Shown here: piece by piece, positions 29,469 through 39,125 of the stretch | Layout: every line of letters begins with the position of its first letter | Numbering within the stretch: the stretch's first letter is position 1 | Assembly: GCF_000204645.1 (NCBI RefSeq) | Contig: NC_015422.1 | Span: 806,001-870,000, forward strand | Direction: 5' to 3' | DNA: 64,000 nucleotides | Source of the DNA: Alicycliphilus denitrificans K601 | GTDB lineage: Bacteria > Pseudomonadota > Gammaproteobacteria > Burkholderiales > Burkholderiaceae_C | Position numbers and translations under genes: made by a program | Notes under the pieces: generated by a model | The model's database searches: none | Seen by the model: only the letters and a program-made list of their open reading frames with translations | Told to the model about the DNA's origin: nothing

Positions 29469-30076
29469 TTCTCATCAACCTGCTGCCGCACCGGGAGGCC
29501 GCCCGCAAGCGCCGGCGCGAGACGTTCCAGGCCATCATGCTGGCCTCGGCCCTGGCGGGCTTGGCCATCGCGGCGGCCATCTACTGGTGGTTCCAGGTGA
29601 TGATCACCGATCAGCAGGACAAGAACAACTTCCTGCGCGGCGAGATCCAGGTCCTGGAACAGCAGATCAAGGAAATCGCCACGATCGAAGAGGAGATCAC
29701 CGCACTGCAGGCACGCCAGAAGGCGGTGGAGGATCTGCAGTCCGACCGCAATCTTCCGGTCCATCTGCTCAGTGAACTGGTCCAGCAATTGCCCGATGGC
29801 GTGTACGTGACGAGCCTCAAACAGGTCGACCAGGTCGTCACCATGCAGGGCATGGCGCAGTCCAATGAGCGGGTTTCCGAGATGCTGCGCAACCTCACCA
29901 ACAACACGCCCTGGTTTTCCAAGCCCGAATTGGTGGAAATCGTCGCCGCCAATGTGGCTTTGACGCCCAAGGACCAGCGCCGCATCGCGTCCTTCAACCT
30001 GCGCTTCCGCCTGATGCGCAGCTCGGAGGCGCAAAAGGCCATGGACGCTGCGAGCGACGCGGCAGCGGGGAAATGA
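29465..30076 (+). CDS. pilN: Type IV pilus assembly protein PilN
   Basis: A 203-residue inner-membrane protein. The conserved cytoplasmic INLLPHREAARKRRR peptide that docks on PilM is at the N terminus, followed by one transmembrane helix (about 23-45), a coiled-coil stretch and a periplasmic domain. GTG start within the pilM stop (GTGA overlap). Partner of PilO. Confidence 0.95.
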   Translation: MILINLLPHREAARKRRRETFQAIMLASALAGLAIAAAIYWWFQVMITDQQDKNNFLRGEIQVLEQQIKEIATIEEEITALQARQKAVEDLQSDRNLPVHLLSELVQQLPDGVYVTSLKQVDQVVTMQGMAQSNERVSEMLRNLTNNTPWFSKPELVEIVAANVALTPKDQRRIASFNLRFRLMRSSEAQKAMDAASDAAAGK

Positions 30077-30756
30077 GCATGGCAAAGAAGAAAGCGCCGA
30101 AGTTCGACTTCGCCAAGCTGCAGGGCGATTTGCAGCGCCAGTTCCAGAACCTGGACCCCAAGGATCCGTCGCTGTGGCCGGTGCTGCCGCGTACGCTGCT
30201 GTGCCTGTTGATCGCCGCGGGCATGGCGACCTTCCTGTGGTTCTTCAAGCTCAGCGAATTCCAGGACGAGCTGACCGCCGAGCGCAGCACCGAGCAGACA
30301 TTGCGCGACGATTACCAGAAGAAGCTGGTCAAGGCCGTCAGCCTGGACGCTCTCAAAAAGCAGCGCGAGCAAATCCAGCAATATGTGATCCAGCTGGAAA
30401 AGCAGTTGCCCAGCAAGGCGGAAATGTCGGCCCTGCTGTCCGACATCAACCAGGCAGGCCTGGGGCGCAGCCTGCAATTCGAACTGTTCCGGCCTGGCCA
30501 GGTGGTGGTCAGGGACTACTACGCCGAGCTGCCCATCTCCATTCGCGTGGTGGGCAAATACCATGACGTAGGCGCCTTCGCCTCCGATGTGGCCAATTTG
30601 TCGCGCATCGTGACCTTGAATAATCTGTCGATTGCTCCGGCCACGAAAGATGCCGGTAGCAATCTGACCATGGAGGCGACGGCCAGAACCTTCCGCTATC
30701 TCGACGCCGAGGAGATACAGGCGCAAAAGGCGGCGGCGAAAGGAGCCAAGAAATGA
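30073..30756 (+). CDS. pilO: Type IV pilus assembly protein PilO
   Basis: A 227-residue inner-membrane protein with a transmembrane helix at about residues 42-62, a coiled-coil region, and a periplasmic ferredoxin-like domain. It pairs with PilN and contacts PilP. The four-base overlap with pilN (ATGA) and the position in the operon support the call. A second ATG two codons in is an alternative start. Confidence 0.95.
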   Translation: MSMAKKKAPKFDFAKLQGDLQRQFQNLDPKDPSLWPVLPRTLLCLLIAAGMATFLWFFKLSEFQDELTAERSTEQTLRDDYQKKLVKAVSLDALKKQREQIQQYVIQLEKQLPSKAEMSALLSDINQAGLGRSLQFELFRPGQVVVRDYYAELPISIRVVGKYHDVGAFASDVANLSRIVTLNNLSIAPATKDAGSNLTMEATARTFRYLDAEEIQAQKAAAKGAKK

Positions 30757-31310
30757 TGCGCTTTCGCTGTAGGCAGCTCATCGTGTTGGCGGGGGTGTTG
30801 ATTCTTTCGGGCTGCGGCGGCAGTGACGAGGACGAACTGCGCCAGTGGATGGCCGAGTTGCGCGCCACTACCAAGCCGCGGGTGACGCCGCTGAAGGAGC
30901 CCAAGCAATTCCTGCCCCAGGACTACTTCGGGGACAAGGGCATGGACCCGTTCAGCCCGATGAAGCTGACCCAGGCATTGCGCCGCGAATCGTCGGAAAC
31001 GGTGGCCAACGCATCGTTGATCGCGCCGGAGATGGCCAGGCGCAAGGAGCCGCTGGAGGCCTACCCGCTCGATACCGTGAAGATGGTGGGCAGCCTGAAC
31101 AAGACCGGGGTGCCCACGGCGCTGGTCAGCGTCGACAAGCTGCTGTATCAGGTGCGCACGGGGAATTATCTGGGGCAGAACTACGGAAAGATCGTCAGTA
31201 TTTCCGAGACGAATATGCGTTTACGGGAGATCGTCCAGGACTCCACGGGAGATTGGGTGGAGCGCATGACAACACTGGACCTGCAAGAGGGAAACGAGGT
31301 GAGGAAATGA
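30753..31310 (+). CDS. pilP: Type IV pilus lipoprotein PilP
   Basis: A 185-residue lipoprotein with a signal and lipobox LSGC (Cys21), a disordered stretch, then the HR-like domain (LEAYPLDTVKMVGSLNK... LLYQVRTGNYLGQNYGKIV) characteristic of PilP. It bridges PilN/PilO to the secretin PilQ. The ATG overlaps the pilO stop. Confidence 0.95.
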   Translation: MMRFRCRQLIVLAGVLILSGCGGSDEDELRQWMAELRATTKPRVTPLKEPKQFLPQDYFGDKGMDPFSPMKLTQALRRESSETVANASLIAPEMARRKEPLEAYPLDTVKMVGSLNKTGVPTALVSVDKLLYQVRTGNYLGQNYGKIVSISETNMRLREIVQDSTGDWVERMTTLDLQEGNEVRK

Positions 31311-33448
31311 TGCGACAGAAAACGCGTTTGCGACGGCATCTCTGGGCGGTGGGCGTTGCAATCCTGACCGCGCTGGGGGGCACCGCGGCGCATGCGGGAG
31401 GAACGATCGAATCCGTTACGGGTTTTCTGCAAGGCGGGGCCGAGGTCCTGCGCATTGAGTTTTCCGAACCCCAGACCGATTTGCCGACGGGTTTCTCGAT
31501 CCAGAGCCCGGCACGCATTGCGCTGGATTTTCCGGGGGTCGGCAATACCTCCGGCCGTTCGCTAGTCGAAATCAATCAAGGCAATGTGAGGTCGGCAAAC
31601 ATCGTGCAGGCGGGGGAAAGGTCGCGCGTCGTCCTGAACCTCAAGCAGCCCACCTCCTACCGCGCCGAACTGCACGGCAAGACGGTCATGGTGCTGCTGG
31701 ACCCGGTCACCGGCGGTGCCAGGGTTCCCAGCGCATCGCCGACGGCATTTGCCGAAAGCCAGAACACGGATGTGCTGGCACTGAAGGATCTGGATTTCCG
31801 CCGCGGCACCGATGGGGCGGGCCGCATCGTCGTCGGGCTGCCCAGCAGCCAGGTGGGCGTGGACCTGCAGCTGCAGGGCAAGGGGCTGGTCGTGGACTTC
31901 CTGCGCTCCTCCCTGCCCGAGGGCCTGCGCAGGCGGCTGGACGTGTCCGATTTCGGCACGCCGGTGCAAACCATTACCGCAACCCAGCAGGGTGAGCGCG
32001 TTCGCCTGGCCATCGAGTCCGTCGGCGAGTGGGAGCACAGCGCTTACCAGAGCGACAACCAGTTCGTCGTGGAAATACGTCCCAAGAAGGTGGATCTGAG
32101 CAAGCTGACGCAAGGCCCGAACTACACCGGCGAGAAGCTATCGTTGAACTTCCAGAATATCGAGGTCCGGTCGCTGCTGCAGGTGATCGCGGACTTCACC
32201 AACTTCAACATCGTCACCTCCGACACGGTGACGGGTGCGCTGACCTTGCGCCTGAAGGACGTACCCTGGGACCAAGCGCTGCAGATCATCATGGACGCCA
32301 AGGGCCTCGGCATGCGCAAGTCCGGCACGGTGCTGTGGATCGCGCCCAAGGATGAGATCGACGAGCGCACGAAGAAGGACTACGAGGCGGCGCTGGCCAT
32401 CCAGAAGCTCGAGCCGCTGCGCACGCAGGCCTACCAGCTGAACTACGCCAAGGCCGCGGATATGGTGATACAGCTAACCACCAGTGCCTCGTCCGGCGGC
32501 GGCTCCGGCTCTGCCACGCGCTTCCTGTCCGAGCGTGGCAGCGCAATCGCCGAGCCGCGCACCAACCAGCTGTTCGTCACGGACACACCCGCCAAGCTGG
32601 AGGAGGTGCGCAAGCTGCTGCTGACGCTGGACGTGCCCGTGCGCCAGGTCATGATCGAGGCGCGCATCGTCGAGGCGCGCGACACCTTCGGCCGCTCGCT
32701 GGGCGTGCGCCTGGGCGGCGGGGATTTGCGAGCCAACCGCGGGGGCGATGGCGGCTACAGCATAGGCGGGGGCAACCGTGCCGCCTGGGGCACCAACTAC
32801 AGCAACGCGACCAACTCCGCAGGCTTTGGCGATGCGGTGAACGTGGGGGGGAATTTTGTCAACCTGCCCGCATCGCTGTCCAACGTCACGGGCGTGGGCT
32901 CGTTCGCCCTGTCCATCTTCAACTCCGCCGCCAACCGCTTCCTGACCCTGGAACTGTCCGCCATGGAGGCCGACGGTCAGGGCAAGGTGGTGTCCAGCCC
33001 CCGCCTGATCACGGCCGACCAGACCAAGGCCCTGATCGAACAGGGTACCGAGTACCCCTATTCCGTCACGGCCCCCAATGGCGCCACGACCATCGCGTTC
33101 AAGAAGGCCGTGCTCAAGCTGGAGGTGGTTCCGCAGATCACGCCCGAGGGCAACATCATCCTGGACCTGGACGTCAACAAGGACAGCCGCGGCGAGAGCA
33201 CGACCCAGGGTGTGGCCATCGACACCAAGCACATCAAGACCCAGGTGCTGGTGGAGAACGGCGGCACCGTCGTGATCGGCGGCATTTTCGAACTGGAAGA
33301 AACCAATCAGGAAAACAAGATTCCCCTGCTGGGCGATGTGCCGGTCATGGGAAATCTGTTCAAGAGCCGGACCAAGGAATCTAGCAAGCGTGAAATGCTT
33401 GTCTTCATTACGCCTAAGGTGATTACCGACCGTGGGCCCGTACGTTGA
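31307..33448 (+). CDS. pilQ: Type IV pilus secretin PilQ
   Basis: A 713-residue outer-membrane secretin through which the pilus emerges. Order of domains: signal peptide (about 1-29), two AMIN peptidoglycan-binding domains (to about residue 270), the N0/STN domain (LSLNFQNIEVRSLLQVIADF), an N1 domain, a Gly/Asn/Ser-rich linker (SIGGGNRAAWGTNYSNATN), and the secretin core ending GNLFKSRTKESSKREMLVFITPKVI. The start at 31307 overlaps pilP and has GAGGA upstream; a second ATG follows directly. Confidence 0.97.
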   Translation: MMRQKTRLRRHLWAVGVAILTALGGTAAHAGGTIESVTGFLQGGAEVLRIEFSEPQTDLPTGFSIQSPARIALDFPGVGNTSGRSLVEINQGNVRSANIVQAGERSRVVLNLKQPTSYRAELHGKTVMVLLDPVTGGARVPSASPTAFAESQNTDVLALKDLDFRRGTDGAGRIVVGLPSSQVGVDLQLQGKGLVVDFLRSSLPEGLRRRLDVSDFGTPVQTITATQQGERVRLAIESVGEWEHSAYQSDNQFVVEIRPKKVDLSKLTQGPNYTGEKLSLNFQNIEVRSLLQVIADFTNFNIVTSDTVTGALTLRLKDVPWDQALQIIMDAKGLGMRKSGTVLWIAPKDEIDERTKKDYEAALAIQKLEPLRTQAYQLNYAKAADMVIQLTTSASSGGGSGSATRFLSERGSAIAEPRTNQLFVTDTPAKLEEVRKLLLTLDVPVRQVMIEARIVEARDTFGRSLGVRLGGGDLRANRGGDGGYSIGGGNRAAWGTNYSNATNSAGFGDAVNVGGNFVNLPASLSNVTGVGSFALSIFNSAANRFLTLELSAMEADGQGKVVSSPRLITADQTKALIEQGTEYPYSVTAPNGATTIAFKKAVLKLEVVPQITPEGNIILDLDVNKDSRGESTTQGVAIDTKHIKTQVLVENGGTVVIGGIFELEETNQENKIPLLGDVPVMGNLFKSRTKESSKREMLVFITPKVITDRGPVR

Positions 33449-33469
33449 ATGTTTGAAGGTAAGAGAATC

Positions 33470-35017
33470 ATGAGAATTTCCAAGACGATCATCACTTCCG
33501 CGGTGTTTGCCGCAGTGCTTTCCGCTTGCGGCGGCGGCGGCGGCAGCGGCGGGGAATCCCATTCCACGTACAGCATCACGCTGCGTGCCGATAAGACGCA
33601 GTTGCCCCTCAACGTCAGCAGCTACCCCGTGGGCCAAGGCGTGTATGCGCCTTTCTCCTCCACGCTGTATGTCGAGGCGCAGGAGGGTGGGCGCCCCATC
33701 CCGGGTGGCGAAAAAATCTTCGGTTGCAACATGGCTGGAGGGCTCGACTCCGGCTCTTTGTATTACCTCGATGGCGACCCGGAGCACGAGGAAGAAGTCG
33801 ATGATGGCAACGGCGGAAAGATCAAGGTGCCCAAGGCCTACCGCAGCATCACGCTGAGCTCCAACTCGGGCGGCAATTCTTTCCACTTCCACGCCAAGAA
33901 CCAGGCAGGTACTGCGCGTATCGTCTGCACGGTGACGGATCCGCGGGACAAGAAGGAGCACTCTGCCAGCGTGGACATCACCGTCGGGGGCACCACCGGC
34001 AAGCCCGCAAGCGTGAAGATGCTCGTACCGTCGCAGCAGAGCTATATGGGAACGCAGGGGAATGCGACCCGCATTCCCAGCACTGTTGTCATGCAGGCAT
34101 TCGTCCAGGACGACGCCATTCAGCCGGTGTCCAGCAGTTCCGGTGCGAATGTGCAGGTGCGCATCCTTCCCGGAACCGATGCGGCCGTCGGCGCACGGCT
34201 GGTCGCGGGCGTCCTGAGCGGCGGTGTGCTGCAATTACCATCGATTGGCGGTGTGGCGCAGTTCTCGCTGGTCAGCGGCGCAGAAACGGGCCCCATATTC
34301 CTCGAATTCACGGCTGATCGTTACGACAACAACGTTGGCAATGGCATCCAGGATCCGATCACCATCATTGACCAGATCTCGGTGATCGAAGCGCAGACCG
34401 ACGCGCTGGCCGTGAGCGATGAAGACCTGGGCCAGGTGACCAACACCATCTCCTACACCCACCTGTTGACGGCCCAGGGCGGCCTGCCGCCCTACACCTG
34501 GTCGGCCACGGGCCTGCCGAAGGGACTGTCCGTCGATTCGGGCACCGGTGTGCTCAGTGGCACGCCGGATGACGTTGAGCGCGTATACCAGGCGACGGTG
34601 ACGGTGAGGGACAAGAACAAACTTGCAGACTCGGGTGCCATCAAGTTGACGCTGATCGGCGCCGTGACGCCGGAGGACTTCGCGATCGGCAATTGCAATC
34701 TGAATCAGGTCTGTCCGCTGGGTAACGTGCCGGGGGGGCAGAACTTTGCCTATGCCTTCACGGCCTCTGTTCCTGGCGTGACATGGTCGTTCGCCGGTCT
34801 GCCAAGCTGGCTCACGAGCGGAACCACGGGCGTCACCGGCTTTATCTCCGGGACTCCCAAGGCATGCACGAATTCCGTACCCGCCGTTCCCCCCGCCCCT
34901 GCCACTCCCGCTGATCCGGGCGACACCGGGACATATACCTTCTTCGTTACGGCGACGAAGGGGGTTACGAACGTGACGCGTCAAGTGTCGTTGACGGTGA
35001 CGGGGTCGTGCTCATAA
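33470..35017 (+). CDS. Putative lipoprotein with Ig-like domains, function unknown
   Basis: A 515-residue predicted lipoprotein: signal peptide with lipobox VLSAC (Cys20) followed by a glycine run. At least one putative Ig (cadherin-like) repeat is visible near residues 335-400, with the signature GGLPPYTWSATGLPKGLSVD and GVLSGTPDD, and a second partial one (VTWSFAGLPSWL, GFISGTP) near the C terminus. Beta-rich throughout and lower in GC than the flanking housekeeping genes. It lies 21 bases after pilQ, so it may be cotranscribed with the pilus genes and ends at a strong terminator. The ATG at 33470 fits a lipoprotein signal better than the one at 33449. A surface or pilus-related role is inference. 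Confidence 0.85.
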   Translation: MRISKTIITSAVFAAVLSACGGGGGSGGESHSTYSITLRADKTQLPLNVSSYPVGQGVYAPFSSTLYVEAQEGGRPIPGGEKIFGCNMAGGLDSGSLYYLDGDPEHEEEVDDGNGGKIKVPKAYRSITLSSNSGGNSFHFHAKNQAGTARIVCTVTDPRDKKEHSASVDITVGGTTGKPASVKMLVPSQQSYMGTQGNATRIPSTVVMQAFVQDDAIQPVSSSSGANVQVRILPGTDAAVGARLVAGVLSGGVLQLPSIGGVAQFSLVSGAETGPIFLEFTADRYDNNVGNGIQDPITIIDQISVIEAQTDALAVSDEDLGQVTNTISYTHLLTAQGGLPPYTWSATGLPKGLSVDSGTGVLSGTPDDVERVYQATVTVRDKNKLADSGAIKLTLIGAVTPEDFAIGNCNLNQVCPLGNVPGGQNFAYAFTASVPGVTWSFAGLPSWLTSGTTGVTGFISGTPKACTNSVPAVPPAPATPADPGDTGTYTFFVTATKGVTNVTRQVSLTVTGSCS

Positions 35018-35091
35018 TCGCAGCCCCCCAGGTCCGATGTACCATAGCTATTCCGGGCCGCTCAAGGGTTAGCCCTCTGGCTTGAGAAGCC

Positions 35092-35119
35092 ATCCCCAGC
35101 GTGTCTGGGGATTTTTTTT
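35092..35119 (+). terminator. Rho-independent terminator after the pil operon and lipoprotein gene
   Basis: Perfect 8-bp stem ATCCCCAG/CTGGGGAT with a 5-base loop and a run of eight T residues, ending 21 bases before aroB. aroB must therefore have its own promoter or depend on read-through. Confidence 0.92.
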
Positions 35120-35140
35120 GCCAATCGGAAAATCGGTGTA

Positions 35141-36259
35141 ATGAAGCAGTCCACTCCTCCAATAGAAGGCGTTCGCATCGTCCTGGGCGACCGCAGTTAC
35201 GACATCGACATCGGCTCCGCCCTGCTCGCCGGACTGGCTGCTCACAAGGCGCTGCCCTCGGGGACCGCCGCGCTGATCGTGACCAATGACACGGTGCAAC
35301 CGCTTTACGAGAAAGCCTTGGTCGAGGCGCTGGCAGGGCGCTACCCGGTGGTGCACACGGTGGCGCTGCCCGACGGCGAGGAGCACAAGAACTGGCAGAC
35401 CCTCAACCTGATCTTCGACGCGCTGCTCACCCACGGCTGCGACCGCAAGGTGGTGCTCTATGCCCTGGGCGGCGGCGTGATCGGCGACATGACGGGCTTT
35501 GCCGCCGCCTGCTACATGCGTGGCGTGCCCTTCGTACAGGTGCCTACCACGCTGCTGGCGCAGGTGGATTCTTCCGTGGGGGGCAAGACCGCCATCAACC
35601 ACCCGCTGGGCAAGAACATGATCGGCGCGTTCTACCAGCCGCGGCTGGTGGTATGCGACCTTGCGACGCTCGACACGCTGCCCGCGCGCGAGCTGGCGGC
35701 GGGGCTGGCGGAGGTGATCAAGTACGGGCCGATCGCCGATATGGAGCTGTTCGGCTGGCTGGAGGAGCACATGGACGCGCTGCTCGCGCGCGAGCGCCAG
35801 GCGCTGGCGCATGCGGTGCGGCGCAGCTGCGAGATCAAGGCTGCGGTGGTGGGCGCGGACGAGCGCGAGGCGGGCCTGCGCGCCATCCTGAACTTCGGCC
35901 ACACCTTTGGCCATGCGATCGAGGCGGGCATGGGCTACGGAGTGTGGCTGCATGGCGAGGGTGTGGCGGCGGGCATGGTGATGGCGGCGGAGCTGTCGCG
36001 GCGCCTGGGGCTGGTCGATGAGGCATTCACCCAGCGCCTCACGCGCCTGATCGCGCGTGCGGGCCTGCCCACGCGCGGGCCGGTGCTGGACGCGCAGGAC
36101 AACGCGGGCCGCTACCTGGAGCTGATGCGTGTGGACAAGAAAGCGGAAGGCGGCGAGATCCGCTTCGTGCTGATCGACGGGCCGGGCAAGGCCATCATGC
36201 GGACAGCGCCCGATGCGCTGGTGCGCGAGGTGATCGCCCAATGCTGCGCGGCGGCATGA
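35141..36259 (+). CDS. aroB: 3-Dehydroquinate synthase
   Basis: A 372-residue NAD- and metal-dependent enzyme converting DAHP to 3-dehydroquinate in the shikimate pathway. Motifs: [44 protein letters not shown], and the metal-binding histidines in [11 protein letters not shown] and [11 protein letters not shown]. The shikimate kinase gene aroK, often found between pilQ and aroB, is absent here; the Ig-like lipoprotein gene occupies that position. Confidence 0.97.
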   Translation: MKQSTPPIEGVRIVLGDRSYDIDIGSALLAGLAAHKALPSGTAALIVTNDTVQPLYEKALVEALAGRYPVVHTVALPDGEEHKNWQTLNLIFDALLTHGCDRKVVLYALGGGVIGDMTGFAAACYMRGVPFVQVPTTLLAQVDSSVGGKTAINHPLGKNMIGAFYQPRLVVCDLATLDTLPARELAAGLAEVIKYGPIADMELFGWLEEHMDALLARERQALAHAVRRSCEIKAAVVGADEREAGLRAILNFGHTFGHAIEAGMGYGVWLHGEGVAAGMVMAAELSRRLGLVDEAFTQRLTRLIARAGLPTRGPVLDAQDNAGRYLELMRVDKKAEGGEIRFVLIDGPGKAIMRTAPDALVREVIAQCCAAA

Positions 36260-36280
36260 ATGCTATGTTTGCGATAGTGG

Positions 36281-36290
36281 CCAGCGCTTG
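36281..36290. repeat. AGCGCTTG-family repeat core between aroB and dgt
   Basis: CCAGCGCTTG preceded by GCTATG and GCGATAG blocks, in the 57-base gap between aroB and dgt. Same core as at 1168, 39014 and 50147. Confidence 0.5.
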
Positions 36291-36316
36291 TCGGTAAATC
36301 CTTGTTGGCCAATTCG

Positions 36317-37489
36317 ATGCTTGATTCCGCGCTCGCGCCCCATGCCTGCCACCCGGGACGCAGCCGCGGGCGCCGGCACCCCGAGCCGCCCGCGCCCACG
36401 CGCACGGAGTACCAGCGCGACCGCGATCGCATCGTGCATTCCACGGCCTTCCGGCGGCTGGTCTACAAGACGCAGGTGTTCCTGAACCACGAGGGCGACC
36501 TGTTCCGCACGCGGCTCACGCATTCGCTGGAGGTGGCGCAGCTGGGGCGTTCCATTGCGCGCTCGCTGCGGCTGAACGAGGACCTGGTGGAGGCCGTGTG
36601 CCTTGCGCACGACCTGGGGCACACGCCCTTCGGCCATGCGGGGCAGGACGTGCTCAACGAGTGCATGCAGGACTTTGGCGGCTTCGAGCACAACCTGCAG
36701 AGCCTGCGCGTGGTGGACCGGCTGGAAGAGCGCTACCCGCAGTACGACGGCATCAACCTGACCTTCGAGACGCGCGAGGGCATCCTCAAGCACTGCTCGC
36801 GGCGCAACGCCGAGCTGCTGGAGGCGCGCGAGCCCGGCGGCGTGGGCCGGCGCTTCCTGCTGGGGCGACAGCCCAGCCTGGAGGCCCAGCTGTGCAACCT
36901 GGCCGACGAGATCGCCTACAACGCGCACGACATCGACGACGGCGTGCGCTCGGGCCTGATCACGCTGGCGCAGCTGCGCGACGTGCCGCTGTTCGACCGC
37001 TACCGCGCCCGGGCCGAGGCCGAGTACCCGCACCTGGCGGCGCCCGCGGGGCAGCGCCGGCTGCTGGCCGAGGCCATACGCCGCATGCTCAGCGACCAGG
37101 TCTACGACGTGATCGACGCCACGCGCGCAGCCCTGGCCGCGCATGCGCCGGCCGACGTGGACGCCGTGCGCGGCATGCCGGCGCTGGTGGAGTTCTCGCC
37201 GGACATGCGCGCGCAGTCGCAGGTGCTCAAGCGCTTTCTTTTCCGCGAGCTGTACCGCCACCCCCAGGTGGTGCAGACCACCGACCGCGCGCGCCAGGTG
37301 GTGCGCGAGCTGTTCTCCATCTACCAAGCCGACCCGCGCGAGATGCCGCCCGCCCAGGCCGCCTCGGCGCTGGAGGGCGATGCGCAGCAGCGCGCCCGCA
37401 CGGTGGCGGATTTCATCGCCGGCATGACGGACCGCTTCGCGGCGCGCGAGCACGAGCGGCTCACGGGCCGGCGCCTGCTGGGACGATAA
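36317..37489 (+). CDS. dgt: Deoxyguanosinetriphosphate triphosphohydrolase-like protein
   Basis: A 390-residue HD-domain nucleotidase of the Dgt family (type 2, dGTPase-like) that hydrolyses dNTPs to nucleosides and tripolyphosphate. Metal-site motifs: FRTRLTHSLEVAQ, AHDLGHTPFGHAGQ and NLADEIAYNAHDIDD. The ATG at 36317 is used; the open frame starts at a TTG five codons upstream. aroB-dgt is a common gene pair in betaproteobacteria. Confidence 0.93.
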   Translation: MLDSALAPHACHPGRSRGRRHPEPPAPTRTEYQRDRDRIVHSTAFRRLVYKTQVFLNHEGDLFRTRLTHSLEVAQLGRSIARSLRLNEDLVEAVCLAHDLGHTPFGHAGQDVLNECMQDFGGFEHNLQSLRVVDRLEERYPQYDGINLTFETREGILKHCSRRNAELLEAREPGGVGRRFLLGRQPSLEAQLCNLADEIAYNAHDIDDGVRSGLITLAQLRDVPLFDRYRARAEAEYPHLAAPAGQRRLLAEAIRRMLSDQVYDVIDATRAALAAHAPADVDAVRGMPALVEFSPDMRAQSQVLKRFLFRELYRHPQVVQTTDRARQVVRELFSIYQADPREMPPAQAASALEGDAQQRARTVADFIAGMTDRFAAREHERLTGRRLLGR

Positions 37490-37520
37490 TGCCTGCCCCT
37501 TCGACGGAACGAGCCGCACC

Positions 37521-38141
37521 ATGACCACCGCACCCACCCCCGACCAGCCCAGCCCATCCGCCTGCGACGACGCCGTGGTGGTGCAGGACACGGTGCGCTG
37601 GCTGGAGCGCGCCGTCATCGGCCTGAACCTGTGCCCCTTCGCCAAGAGCGTGCACACCAAGGGCCAGATCCACTACGTAGTGAGCCACGCGACCGATACG
37701 CGTGCGCTGCTGGAGGACCTTCAGCGCGAGCTGGAGGCGCTGGCCGAGGCGTCGCCCGACAAGCGCGACACCACGCTGCTCATGGCGCCGCTGACCATGC
37801 CCGACTTCCTGGACTTTAACGACTTCCTGGAGCTGGCCGACGAGCTCGTCGAGGCGATGGACCTGGCGGGCATTCTGCAGGTGGCATCGTTCCATCCGCG
37901 CTTCCAGTTCGAGGGCACGCTTGCCGACGACGTGAGCAACTGCACGAACCGCGCGCCGTACCCCACGCTGCACCTGCTGCGCGAGGAGAGCATCGATCGC
38001 GCGGTGGAGGCCTTCCCCGAGGCCGAGGAGATTTTCGAGCGCAACATCGAGGTGCTGGAGCGCCTGGGCGCCGAAGGCTGGAAAGCGCTGGATGTGGGCC
38101 CGCGCTGCCCCGTGGACCACGGCCGCAAGGGCGGCGCATGA
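37521..38141 (+). CDS. DUF1415 family protein
   Basis: A 206-residue protein of a conserved family without known function. Recognisable blocks are LNLCPFAKSVH, ASFHPRFQFEG and NRAPYPTLHLLREESI. It has no signal or membrane segment, so it is cytoplasmic. It overlaps the next gene (methyltransferase) by four bases, so the two are probably coexpressed, and it follows dgt by 31 bases. Confidence 0.88.
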   Translation: MTTAPTPDQPSPSACDDAVVVQDTVRWLERAVIGLNLCPFAKSVHTKGQIHYVVSHATDTRALLEDLQRELEALAEASPDKRDTTLLMAPLTMPDFLDFNDFLELADELVEAMDLAGILQVASFHPRFQFEGTLADDVSNCTNRAPYPTLHLLREESIDRAVEAFPEAEEIFERNIEVLERLGAEGWKALDVGPRCPVDHGRKGGA

Positions 38142-39010
38142 GCCGCGCGCCGTCCAGGGCCGACGCGGCGCAGGCGGCCGTGCTGGCCGAGCTGCGCCCC
38201 GGCCAGTCCGTCGAACTGCTCAAGGAGCTGCACATCCTCACGCGCGAGGGGCGGCTCAACCAGGACTCGCGGCGCAAGCTCAAGCAGGTCTACCACCTCT
38301 ACCAGTTCATCGAGCCGCTGCTGCAGGAGCTGGCGCAGGACGGCCACGCGCCGCTGCTGGCCGACCATGGCGCGGGCAAGTCGTACCTGGGCTTCATCCT
38401 GTACGACCTGTTCTTCAAGCCGCTCGGGCGCGGCGAGATCTACGGCATCGAGTGGCGCGCCGAGCTGGTGCAGCGCTCGCGCGAGCTGGCCGCGCGGCTG
38501 GGCTTCGGGCGCATGCGCTTCCTCGATATGTCCGTGGCCGACGCTGCCGAAACCGCGGATCTGCCCGAGCGCTTCGACATCGTGACCGCGCTGCACGCCT
38601 GCGACACGGCCACGGACGACGCGATCGCCTTCGGCCTGCGCAAGCACGCGCGCTTCATGGTGCTCGTGCCCTGCTGCCAGGCCGAGGTGGCGGCCTGCCT
38701 GCGCCAGACGAAGGCCCTGAGCCTGTCGCGCACGCCGCTGGCCGAGCTGTGGCGCCACCCCATCCACACGCGCGAGCTGGGCAGCCAGATCACCAACGTG
38801 CTGCGCTGCCTGCATCTGGAGGCGTCGGGCTACCAGGTCACGGTGACGGAGCTCGTGGGCTGGGAGCACAGCCTGAAGAACGAGCTGATCCTGGCGCGCT
38901 ACACGGGGCAGAAGAAACGCAGCGCGAGCGAGCGGCTGGCGGCGATCCTGGAGGAGTTCGGGCTCGCGCAGGCGCTGGCGGGGCGCTTCGGGCTGGATCA
39001 AAAAGAATAG
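38138..39010 (+). CDS. Class I SAM-dependent methyltransferase, substrate unknown
   Basis: A 290-residue protein with a methyltransferase fold. The helical N terminus (to about residue 70) precedes the SAM-binding motif LLADHGAGKSYLGF and the acidic residue in YGIEWRAEL. Motif IV region DIVTALHACDTATDDA is followed by VLVPCCQAEV, a dicysteine pattern reminiscent of methyltransferases acting on RNA or thiols. ATG overlaps the DUF1415 stop. Target not predictable from sequence. A 76-bp palindromic repeat follows. Confidence 0.82.
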   Translation: MSRAPSRADAAQAAVLAELRPGQSVELLKELHILTREGRLNQDSRRKLKQVYHLYQFIEPLLQELAQDGHAPLLADHGAGKSYLGFILYDLFFKPLGRGEIYGIEWRAELVQRSRELAARLGFGRMRFLDMSVADAAETADLPERFDIVTALHACDTATDDAIAFGLRKHARFMVLVPCCQAEVAACLRQTKALSLSRTPLAELWRHPIHTRELGSQITNVLRCLHLEASGYQVTVTELVGWEHSLKNELILARYTGQKKRSASERLAAILEEFGLAQALAGRFGLDQKE

Positions 39011-39084
39011 CTGCCAGCGCTTGTCATTCCTCATTTCTAGAATGAAATTCATCTAGAACACCGGAATAGCAAGCGCTGGCAGCT
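39009..39084. repeat. 76-bp palindromic repeat, copy A
   Basis: 15-bp perfect inverted arms, AGCTGCCAGCGCTTG (39009-39023) and its complement (39070-39084), separated by a 46-base AT-rich spacer. It starts in the stop codon of the methyltransferase gene and lies between convergent genes. Overall length and spacer length equal copy B at 53941-54016. Confidence 0.75.
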
Positions 39085-39125
39085 CCTCAAAGCGTAGCGC
39101 TACGCGCTCACTTCACTCACTTCAC

